DNA from: Nematostella vectensis
Lineage: Eukaryota > Cnidaria > Anthozoa > Actiniaria > Edwardsiidae
Assembly (NCBI RefSeq): GCF_932526225.1
Contig: NC_064046.1
Coordinates: 3,038,001-3,102,000, forward strand
Reading direction: 5' to 3'
DNA: 64,000 bases
Of the stretch, positions 21,974 through 33,700 are shown one piece after another. The notes below the pieces were generated by a model, which saw only the letters and a program-made list of their open reading frames with translations, ran no database searches and was not told the origin of the DNA. Position 1 is the stretch's first letter, and each line of letters begins with the position of its first letter. Position numbers and translations under genes: made by a program.

Positions 21974-24136
21974 ATGGCGGCATTGATGCAAAGGTTTCGC
22001 CAAGCAAGCTCATTGATCTCCCTTCAATATGCTGGGCAAGTGGTATTATTCAAAGGCTTTTGCAATAACAGATCGAGCCAGGAAAAACAAAAGTTTGATG
22101 TCAAGTTGCTAGACATTTTGGTGTGTCCTCTATCAAAAAAACCTCTCAGGTAAGCTTATAAGGACTTAAAAATCTCGTTTAGATTTGTTACATTGAGTTC
22201 TCGATATTTTGTGGGGGAATTTTCAGGAAAAGACAAGAAACAACGCGAGAATCCAAAACCCACCATTTGTTGGTAAATAATTATCTTAGAGACAATTGTT
22301 GAAGTTTGATAATTAGGCGGGTGTCACAAGATCTTGTACCTTATCACAAGCCTAATTTTTGTGAGAATGTTCATACATTCTCTTGTTTTCTTTTTCACAT
22401 ATTTACTGTTTTAAATTTGGGTTTACAGCTATAACTGGTATATTCAGGGGTGCAAATATTTACTGTATTTCACCTGATTTCACAAGATTTATGTCCAAGT
22501 TGGGTTAACAACAATGCGTTAAGTGTGGTTGGCGGAGGGGATACCATTCTCGCATCATTCTCTCTTTCTACCCAAGGCTGATACTTCATACTACTTTCAT
22601 TGTCTCATACCCTTCACAGGCCTTACTAGGTATCTCCATCTCCTCCTCCCCTAGCATCCCCCGGCTCCCAGTTTCCATTCTCCCCGTCGCATTTGACTAG
22701 TACTTGGTCTTACCTCCTGATGATAAACCCCTAGAACAAACGTGAGGCTGCTTAACCTTTCAAAGAGCTCTATGAAATATTCTATTCCTTATTTAACGTA
22801 ATTTATTATACATTTATGTGCATGTTTATGAACTTTTGTTGTTTTCATTATATTTTAACTCACTTCTTTCTCCACCAGCATGTACACATTACCCCTTATC
22901 AGCCTTTTTGTTTTCCAGTTTATACCTCCCTACCCACTACCTCTTTCCTAATCTTCCCATTCACCCTATACGCCATGGTAAGAACAACTGCATCACTATT
23001 CAGGACACTCCTTATAGTCCAACTCCACTCACTGTAGCATTATCCCCACAATTACCCTCCCGCCCTCACCCCTGCCACCAACCTCTACCCATATCACAAC
23101 CATTACCCCCCTTTTATGTCCCCCTTCTCCCCAGGTGCCATGGTACGAATACCAGCTTTTAACCAAAAACCCTCCCGCCCTCACCCCTGCCACCTACCAC
23201 TACCCGTATCACAAACATTATCCCCCTTTTATGTCCCCCTTCTCCCCAGGTGCCATGGTACGAATACCCGCTTCTAGCCATAGACCTTGTTACCTTCCCA
23301 CCTCTGTGACCCCTGCCTTCCCCTGAAACAAGGCGTGCTGTCTTCATGTTATGGCTGTAGCTAGGAGTTTAAGGGGCTATCCACACTAACACATTCGTTT
23401 GAATCTGTATACTTTTTGATACATTTAGGCCTTCCGTCCACACTAACACGCGCGCTTGATCCAGCGAACCCAGATACTTTGGAAAACGCAGTTGAAAGTG
23501 AACAAAGTGAATCTGTGTACTTTGGTCCATAGTGTGGACGGTCAAATCCGTACCAAAATAAAAACGATGGCGCCATATCGCAGGGGCATGCTGCTTTGAG
23601 CATGCGCATATCATAAAAATTACGTCACCCCGTACGGTTGAGCATTTTCAAACGTTTGAATCTGTGTTAGTGTGGATGGCTGGATCCAGGCGAACAGGCT
23701 GCGAAAACGATAATGTTGACACGAATCAAGTGATGCGTTTTCGGTAAAACGAATCCAGATACTTTTGAATCCGTGTTGGTGTGGACGACCCGTAAGTTCA
23801 TAGCACATTGTTACCGAAGATTTGCTGTGTGAAGTGTGCTGCAGTTATAGATGTCATTTATCAAGATGATAGTATTCAATTATCCTACAATAAGAAATGA
23901 CCCACTTTTAGGGTCCAAGGAGGGAGCGCATGTTCCCTTGTTTGCCTGTATGATTGCCTCACAGATTCAATTAACTGACCTCTTGTTTTAATTTTTCAAG
24001 GTATAATGCAGAGACAAATGAACTTATCAGTGACGAGATTGGAGTGGCATTCTCCATAGAACAAGGGATACCAAACTTGGTACCAACTGATGGTAAACTT
24101 CTGAACACAACCGACCCTAAAAATGAAGAGTCATGA
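21974..24136 (+). CDS. PYURF: PYURF/PREY mitochondrial Trm112-like protein, 2 exons
   Basis: Small mitochondrial protein that in mammals stabilises SAM-dependent methyltransferases for complex I assembly and ubiquinone synthesis. Exons: 21974-22149 and 24001-24136, joined in phase, 103 aa (human 114). The N-terminus is Arg/Leu/Ser-rich without acids (MAALMQRFRQASSLISLQYA), as expected for a mitochondrial presequence. The Trm112-like core is LLDILVCPLSKKPLRYNAE and ELISDEIGVAFSIEQGIPNLVP. Donor GTAAGC and acceptor TTTTTCAAG are standard. The 1.85-kb intron contains a duplicated C-rich block and a TIR element. It is divergent from PRMT5 and convergent with UBA3. Confidence 0.93.
23052..23285. 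repeat. 117-bp tandem duplication in the PYURF intron
   Basis: Two copies of a C-rich block running from CCCTCCCGCCCTCACCCCTG to GTGCCATGGTACGAATAC; a third, weaker start is near 22975. Confidence 0.85.
23373..23793. mobile_element. TIR element in the PYURF intron
   Basis: The left end GGGGCTATCCACACTAACAC is complementary to the right end GTGTTGGTGTGGACGACCC. Internal copies of CCACACTAACAC and GAATCTGTGT suggest nested or multi-arm terminal repeats. No transposase ORF was seen, so it is non-autonomous. Confidence 0.7.
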
Positions 24137-24386
24137 ATTACAGCATTAATTTGACAATCACTATTGGAACAATGTCAGTAAAATTATGAAGTTCAACTAT
24201 TTGAGTAACCTTGCAAAACTAGGAAGATGATGTTTTTGGGTCTGTTCTGAATAAGGAAATATATAAGAGATAAGATAAGAGGAGCGAAGAGATCCTAGTT
24301 CATCTTGCACGGGCAAAACCCTTCATTAAACAGTAAGGTGCAGATACTGAAAACACCAAATTCATATACTAGTTATTACTTTATAT

Positions 24387-24496
24387 TTTATTCAATGTAT
24401 ATACAGTAGGATACATTACATTCAAGGAAACAATAAGCTACAATAACTTTGTACAAAAAAAGTTTGACAATTGTTACTAACCATGAACACAATAAA
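24387..24496. terminator. Candidate polyadenylation signals of convergent UBA3 and PYURF
   Basis: AATAAA on the minus strand at 24387-24392 suits UBA3; AATAAA on the plus strand at 24491-24496 suits PYURF. An ATTAAA near 24326 is an alternative for PYURF. If the two AATAAA signals are used, the 3' UTRs overlap by roughly 100 bp. Confidence 0.35.
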
Positions 24497-24740
24497 TGTC
24501 TGTGTCTTAATAACACAAATGACAGTTCTATAATTCATTATTAACATGTACAACCAGTCTACAACAGCCATGGGATTTCATAAGGGGGCCTTGTACCCCT
24601 AGCATAGATGCCGGGGTGTATGGGTCTCTGTCAGAGGTAGTCTTAGTGTATCCAAGGAAAAGCATAAAAATAGTATACAGGTTTAAGGTTGTATGGGTGA
24701 GCCCTTTTATGGATTCTTCTTCTGAAATTGCACTACTTAT

Positions 24741-27700
24741 TTACTCCATGCTAGATGAGTAGTAAATCCTGCATATGATAGACTTAGGGGTGGTTACATC
24801 AGCAACAACAATCTCATGCCCATCACTGATCCCCAGATCTGATATGCACAAGAGAAAAGAAGATTGAAGAAAGAAAATGTTAAAGACGTACTATGAGATA
24901 AAATTAACTTCACATCAAATAGCTTTGTAACCTTTTAGTTGCTTTGCCAGATTTACTCTTGTTTTCTCTTCTATAGATTTTACAGACTGCAAAAAAGAAA
25001 AGTTTGTGAGTAATTTAATTTAGCGTGCAAGAAGGAGCCTGGTGGTGTTTTTATCGAAAAAAAAAAAACAAGAAGGATTAAAGCTGAAAATTCAAGAGGG
25101 TGGCCACAATAAAAAATGCAGCCAAATGCCTCAATGCAAGCTAAATCTAATTGCATTGCTGATTTGTAAACCCAACACTCACAGGCATGTACAGTGTCTT
25201 GTTCTTCCCATTGAACATTGTTGTCAGGCCTGGCTGTTTCATCTGGCTGAAAAAAATATAGAGTATGCACAATGCAACTGATATGTTGGGAATAACAAGA
25301 ATGTGAGAATGGTTAATGTCATACAAAGATAGATCAAGCGTAACTCTATCAACAAGGTTTTTTGGGATATTTGGCAGAAGACAAATCATACATGAAGCTT
25401 TGTGACAGAGCTGAATCTAACCTTGTGGGGACAAGCACCGTAACCAACATTATTTGATGGATTTGCTAACTTGATTTGTTTAAGATACCAACTTCACTAA
25501 TGTCAATGTTTTTCATGCATATTCTGCTTGAGATTTAGGTTTTTTTTCGTTTTTTCCTCCGCCACAAAATTGAAACATTGCGCAACAATACCCTTATATG
25601 CCAAAGCCACGTGCGTGCGTCATACGCTTCCAACTTTCTAGATGCGCCATTATCTATCAAGCGTGTATTTTAGTTTTGGTGTTTTTGTTTTATCTCTACT
25701 TTCCAGCTTTCTTGGATGCATCAAATGACTGTGATATATTTGAAAAAGCTGCACAGTTATCTTTAATTCACGATCATGGAACTAGATCTCGATACGCAAA
25801 GTTTGTTTTGTTTGGTAACCATCGCTCTCTCGTTGTAAGAAAACGAAGCAGAGAACCAAGTGGGATTCCAAAGAAACAGCTTGCACATGCTTTTCATTAA
25901 AGCAGATACATTAAGCAGACTTGTTCGAAAAAATATTGTGAAAAATTTACCAAAGTCATCTCCAATTCATGACTACCGGTATTACGAAGAAATATTCATT
26001 CTATCACGAAGGATTTGTGAGCACAACGTCTGGTCAGCATATTTCAAAGTAACTTAAGGTATATTTATATAAACAGAGGCAGAGTAAGAATAATAAAGTA
26101 AAATGGAAAAGTCGATGAAGCCCATGTGGGTGTAATTATCAATTCAGCGGCAGCCATATTATTTTAAAATGTCACTCACAGAGAGAATTGTTGCAAGTTT
26201 AATCTTTGTAGAAACTATCCTGGCCCTGTTATTGATTCCACAAACAACAATTGCATCATATAGTGAAGGAAATGTAGCATTATTTAAATCAAATGTAGTC
26301 GCCAGTGTGTAGCTATCATAGCTGTAAACTCTCCCGCATTAGGCGGGTGTCTCAAGATTTTGAACCTATTCTCAAGCCCAATTTTCTTAAAAATATCCAT
26401 ACTTTTACTGTATTCAGCTATGTTGATGCTTCTGATACATTCACTGTATCTAGGTAGCGAGGTTGACAGATATAGGCTAAGTCTTTGTGTGCCCTCATTT
26501 ATAAGATCATAATACTCAATTCTACCTCACTGTATTTGGTCAATATCATGAACTTTGGTAATGAATTGTATATAAGTTTATCAGCTTTATCAAGACAATA
26601 TCATATTTGATGTTGACAGAAGTGCCTGAAATCAATCACAATGTTTGACATTAACTATCAGCTTCAATATAGTCCAAGCTATACTGACAGTATTACATGG
26701 AACAGTGACAGAAGGTTTTGACTATTCTATGTCTTTTGATAATGTTTTACAAACATTATTAGAGAAAAATACAGGTCTTTCATTTTGACTGTTGGTTCAA
26801 ATACTGTGGCTATTTATTGTACTGCCGATGGAAGATTTAAAACATTTGATTCTCATTCCAGAGATTTAATCGGTATGGCCAGTTCTCTTGGATCTTGTGT
26901 ATTCTTAAAGATATCATCGTTAAATGATTTTATAAACTATTTCAGAGCTCTCTATAATAATTCATACTACATATTTAGCTAAAGGGTGTAATGCAAATTG
27001 AAGCATCTGCCAATACTAATTATATTAACCAATCAATGCATGGTCATGGAGTTTCCTGTCATCAATAAAATGATAATAAGGGCTGAAATCTTGAGGTTTG
27101 AAAACATTTTTTTTGTATTGTAAGATGCTGCTGTGCATTTCTTTTTATTCCATTTGCTTTTCTGTTGTTACTGGAATTCATAAACCCTAGATGCATTTGT
27201 TTATCATGGAAATTATTTATTAGGTTCTAAACACTCCATCTTTTACAGACTTCACCCCACTAAACGCCTTCCAAGCGTCTTGTTTTTAATTACACGTCAT
27301 GACAGTTGGTGTTTAGAGTAATAAGTCAGACATTAAGCTGTCTTCACTAGTCTATGTTCAGACAATAGCCCGACTAAAATCTTGCTCGCAAGATCTTGTT
27401 CAGTTTACAAGGAGGTGAGATAAATGTAATTTAAAGACAAATTCACTGTATCTCTATTGACGTTTGGCTCATTTGCTGAAGAAAATTCATGCAATACACC
27501 TCAGTGACAGAAATGCACTTGATGTCATGGAGACAACTAGGCGATGTGAAAATGGTCAATTTGTTGTGTGGTGTGTGGGCCCAGTGTGCCATATTGTCTA
27601 GGTTGGAAATGCTGTTGTACTCCATTGCCAAGTAAAAAATAAAAAAATAAAACCTTATGTGCAACTCTATCTTTGCTACAAAGGATACCAGATCAAACCC

Positions 27701-30700
27701 ACCCTAAGTTTTTTTTTCCAATCTGTTACTTACTATTTAGGGTCTTCACATAGAAAAGTAAATAAATCCTTAAGCGTAGCATCCTCTTGGAATGTTAGGG
27801 ACTGAGGTCGCTGGCTACAAGCAGGGCAGTCTTCCTGTACGATCACAGCAAAATAATGATTTAATTATATTTATAGATGATAGATAGGTAAAGTCTACTA
27901 ATCACAGCAAAATAATGATTTTATATTTTTAGATAATAGATAGATAAAGTCTACTAATCACAGCAAAATAATGATTTATATTTATAGATAATAGATAGAT
28001 AAAGTCTACTAATCACAGCAAAATAATGATTTTATATTTATAGATAATAGATAAAGTCTACTAATCACAGCAAAATAATGATTTTATATCTATAGATAAT
28101 AGATAAAGTCTACTGATCACAGCAAAATAATGATTTTATATTTATAGATAATAGATAAAGTCTACTAATCACAGCAAAATGATGATTTTATTTATAGATA
28201 ATAGATAAAGTCTACTGATCACAGCAAAATAATGATTTTATATTTATAGATAATAGATAAAGTCTACTAGATACTTTTGGATGGGAGCAATGTTTCATTA
28301 AGCATTAGATAAATGATTGACATTTGTATATGTTTTTTATGAGGTTGGCTGAGTTTGATGAGTATCTAAGGTATATTTTCCAGGTCATAATTAGAGGACA
28401 CAGATATAATTTCATTTTACCAATAAAAATGACAGATGCTGGGTTGAGCTGTTTAGCATGGTTTGAAAAAAAAGTACCAGCTTTTCATGCATGGATTTTT
28501 CAATATTCTAATCTTACATATATTTTTTTTATAAAAGAATCTCCCCCTCACCTTTTTCTCTGCCTCAAATGGGTAGGTGTATAAGCCATCCGTATCATTG
28601 AATACTACATAATTACTGATAGGGTTGCAGCAACTGCAAATTGAAATCACAAACATTCAGTTTTTTTTCAAAATCAGCAATTCCTTCCTTTGGTTTGATG
28701 TTAATTTTCGTCAACTGTAAAGAGCCAGGGGGGATTACAAACTATTACAATTTTGTATAAATATCAAGACTAGAAACCAAACTGCCACTTTTTTCACCTT
28801 GTTGCAATCTTGAAAACCTCGAGGGCGCAAGCAGCTGAAAGGTGCAATAAAATAATAGATATTTTAACCATGATATCTATCATATAACTATTTGTTGTAT
28901 GTAAGTAAAGAAAGAACTAAAACATCAAAGGCATGAAACTTTAGAACCTACAAGTAAATGAGGAATGCAATATTGTTAATTCCCATGGGTACTGGGACAT
29001 TACTGAGCCAGCTACCAAAATTTTGCTTGTGTATGTTTTTTTTTTTTCAATTTATCCATCCATACTTTATTTACCAATTTAAAAAAAATTGCTTCCCCAA
29101 ATCAGCCGATGAAAATGGATGCTTTCTCACAATTGCTATTTTGCTGATGACAAAATGTTGGCTGAGCTTGACTGGCTGGAAAGCAAGTAAATGGGTGATT
29201 ATGTTTATAAACCTTTCCCAAAACTCTTCAGCAGAGCTTACCAGCAATAACAGCGTTTGTAGAAGCTACCGCTGGTATGATGTGCTTCACGACTCCTGCA
29301 AAAGAAAAAACATGATCATGATTAACATGACATGCATTTAAGATTTGGGACTTTGAAATAAAATAAAACTTTAAAAACAGATGTTAATTTCCCTGATAAG
29401 TGGGGAAAATTGAAACAGGCCATGGTAGAATCTTGTAGTCTACTTCTATAGTATAGCTTTAGCCTTAAGCAGCATTGTCACCAGTTTACTTCCGGAGGTC
29501 TGACGGAAACCTCAACCGCTAAAAGACAAAAGAATCTATTATAATCCGAGATATTTAACAGGCCATCCGCTCTAAATTATCAATCACATCCTCAAAGAAA
29601 CTTTCAATAAACACAATGCTTTCAATATTTTGAAATATTTTTTCGCGTTTTTCTTTAAAAATCATAGGAGATTGTTAGGTAATCGACCAGAAGTAAACTG
29701 GTGACAATGCTGCTTTAAAGATCAATATATTGGGGGGCACAATATGTACAGAAACATTAAGAAAATATTGGGTGGCACAAATATTGAGAGGCACATGCCC
29801 CTAGGCCACCATCTTCATCTCAGGGTCCTGACGTCATCCCCTTAGACCCACATTTTACCTTGTGTAAGCCTGTATGTGACTCCCCTTATATTGTATTCAT
29901 CAGCTCTTTCCTTGGCACGGTCCAATATCCACTGTATATGGGACGGGTCATCCCCATCCACACTGACACCATCTGAAAATGGAGTGATGGAACGCAATGT
30001 ACCTTAAAATGCACCTGGTGTCACTGAGACAAACTAGGAGGTGAAAATAATTAATTTTTGACAGGTATACCCTATTGTCTAGCTAGTTGATATTGTACAA
30101 GAGCTGCTCTATCCGGACACCTCAATTTCAACGCCCTTGCCCACCACCTAACACACACAACCTCTTTGGGGATATAACTTGTAACGAGATGCCGTGCCAT
30201 GCGTGACAGTCTGAACACTATGTGCTGGCACGAACAATGTAACACTATCCCAATGATCCAGTCATAAGATACAATAACTTTATAAAGTCTAGCCAAGGGG
30301 GCTTGGCAGTATGCATTCCTATTTAACGCGCAATTGATATTATTACGAAAATAAATGGGTAGTGTGTTTGTTTTGTAAGGGGAGATATCAGTCGTGCTGT
30401 TCGGGGTGTAGGGCTCAGATTATGAAGTGGATTATGTTTGTCAACAGTGTCTTTGTTCGTATAATGCCGAATCCTTTCCAAGGTGATCTGTAACCGATGA
30501 AACGAACAAAGACCCTGTTGACAAACATAATCCACTTCGAAATGGGAGCCCCACACCCCCAACAACGCAACCGATGATTCCCCTTTACAAACCAAACACA
30601 CAAAGTGGTTTATTTTCGTAATAATATCATTCTGCCAAGCTCCCTTGGTCTAGCTTGATTGCAACACAACTATTCCGAATAAATCTAGCCTAAACTAAAT

Positions 30701-33700
30701 TCTCGTCTCATTGTTGTGTCTAATCATAATAAGGTTCAAGACTTAATTACATAACTCACTGCCAAATGGATGTTCTTGAGGCCATAACAGCACCTTAGCA
30801 TACTCAATGCAGTGTTCAGGAAGCCGAGGTGTGTGTGCTATGGTACACAGCGGAAAATTAACCTACAACATAGAATGAAACCTGTTTAAACAATAAACCT
30901 GATACGCAGATAAATCTTACCCCCTGGAGTCAAATAAGGTGTCTGTGCAATCGTCTGTTCCTTAGAGTGACTGTTATTTAGAGATTGCCATGGCTTTTAA
31001 AGATAAACCTGGCCGTAGCAGGGGGCAGGTAGCAGGGGGCCGTAGCTGGGGGCACGTGCTCCCCCCCAAATATTTAGAAAATTATAAGGAATGACCAGTA
31101 GGGGCATGGCCGTGCCCCCAATACTTTCTAAATGTTTGCATTGTGCCCCCCCCCCCAATATTTCGAGGCCTGCTACGGCCCTGGCTTGGTGCTGCACTCA
31201 AAACTTCTGAATATAGGGGGGGGGGGCACATTTACGTGAAGGGTACAGTGAAAAAAAAACTTTAAAAAATAAACAAATGAAATATATGGACAATGCATTT
31301 AGCTACATGCTCTTTCTTTAAAAGAAATTGATCTGTTTTCTACTCATGGGCTAGCTGTGATACTCTGTTTTGGGTTACCTGTGGTGGGTAGAGGTCCAAT
31401 GTACACTCGATGCAGGCCGTTATCCCTGGAACTACTATACGCGCATTACCCTTGAATCCTATTGGGGGAAACAAAAATTAGAAAAACAGACAATTCCCTT
31501 GAATCCTATGGGGGATAATATAAATTGTTTAATACTTGCCGGGGGAGAGGGGGGGGGGGGGGGAAAGAGGAATCAAAGTCCCATAGTAAACAGTGCTGCA
31601 ACCTGAGTTTCATGCGAAGTAACATTCTTCATGGCTGTCAATGCAGTAACTGCATGCAATTTCTTTTACTAACACTCAGTCGGAGAATAGATTTAACCGT
31701 AATTTATTCACCCAATTTCAAAAAAACGTTGACAGTCGGTGCAACAGCAAATGTCAGTTACAAGACCAATAGGTATGGGTACTAATTAATCACAAACTTA
31801 AAGTTTATAAATGAACTCCAGTTATGCCAAAGCCATCCACTGATGGCTTTTAATAGATTTTAATATAATGATAAATATAATGAACCCATTAGACCCTTGG
31901 CAGTAGAACTTCCATGCACCAACAGTAATTTGCTTTTTGCATTAACAACCTTTTTTTGAAATAGGAGAATGTAAAAAGTGTTTTTAAGTATGAGTTATGA
32001 GCTCTCATAGTTCAGGAGATTGTGTGGCATCTCCCCACATCTCTAAATCTTTATTAATCAATTATATATTGTACTGTACAGTGTACCTTCTGTGCCACCA
32101 TCTACCATGGGTATTAGTGAGGACTGGTCCAGATTTCCATCCTCATCATACTCCAAAAGACTCATCTGCAGAAAATAAATCAACACAAGGTTGTTATGGA
32201 AAACGGAGTAGTTTTGACTTTCCAGGGCGGATCCAGAAGTTCCAACAAGGGGGGCAAAGCAAGGGTTTACAAAAAGGGAGGCCGGATTTATTGATCTTCC
32301 GTGGATTTCCCTATATATTTCTTGTTATTTTTAAGCCAAATTTACAAAAATAGGGGGGCAGTGCTTGCTCAGCCTGCCCCTAGATCTGCCCCTGAATTCT
32401 AGCTTTAACCTTTTGTTGAAAAGAGGGTGGCTTATACTCACGAGATAATCACAGAAAACATTAGTTCAGGTATTCATAAGAAATCAAATAAGAAATAAAA
32501 AATGATCCCAAAATTCGCTTTGCAAGGTAATTTATACAGGTGGGAGATGTCTTTCACTTTTCTTACTCAAAAGGTGGGTTAGATATTCAACCCCTTTTGG
32601 CAAATAAAAGCATGAAAGAAGTGGGTCAGAGTGATTTTTACTCAGTATTAAAGGGAGTTTAAGATTTTACCTGTTGTATTTTTGGAGGTGAAAACTTGGG
32701 ATTTTTGAGGTTTTATTGATATTTTATTACAAATAAAAGTTTAGTCTCCTTTCCAGTTGTCTGCGTTTGTCAGTCATGAAAGCGCTCTGACAAACGCAGA
32801 CGGCTGCAAAGGAGACTAATAAAAGTGTGGAAAAAATTTTTCTTACCAACATCCCATTTATCCAACGTCTTGCAAAAATAGAGTCCAGACCACAGACAAC
32901 AATATGGAAATCTGAGTAAAAAAATAATATGCTGGACATGTTAAGTATTTACAGGCTTGACAATGTACAAGTTACATAGTGGATAGTAGAAGGATCATAG
33001 ACAACCAGCGAGCTCTTCCCTCAACTTTGGCATCTCATCGCTCTGTTGGTAGACAACAGTGCAACAGAACAACCAAACTTGTACTCACTTTTATAGAAGC
33101 CAGTGTCATAGTCTTGTATTTTTCTAAAGTGTCTGTAACATGATTGGGTTATGGATTCATAGAATAATAATACATTATACAGTAATATACATATAATATT
33201 AATACATAAAAAAATAGAAATTTTAGGGGGGAATTTCAAGTGATCTGTCCATCAAAAACAACAAAGTACAAATGATTTCTACTGATTACTGAAGCTGAAA
33301 AAGATACGGTGTGACGTTGCAACCTGCTATTCTGCTGTTGATAAACTCTGCGGCCACGTCAGCTTTTGGTCTGCCAATGTCTTTTGGTCTGAAAGCACAG
33401 ACAAGCACACAAAGACAATTATAAATAAGAGTGATATGGAAAACTGAATCTGGAATTTTCGCACAATTGTAAGTAACTACAAAACTATATCAAAAGAAAG
33501 TTGCAAGCTGCAAAATGAAATACTGACCTGAATAAAAACTGTCTGTTGAGATTGGAAATATCTATTGTATCCATATCAATGACATGTATATCCCTAAAGC
33601 CACAAAGAGCCTGTAAGGAGGGAAAATACAGCTTTCAATGCTGGGTAGACCCAACCACAATCCTTCAGGCATGCACAAATTGTAAAGTAAGCAATGGCAA

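Noticed and set aside
22816-23326. Pro/Leu-rich ORFs in the PYURF intron
   Set aside because: They arise from the C-rich 117-bp duplication.
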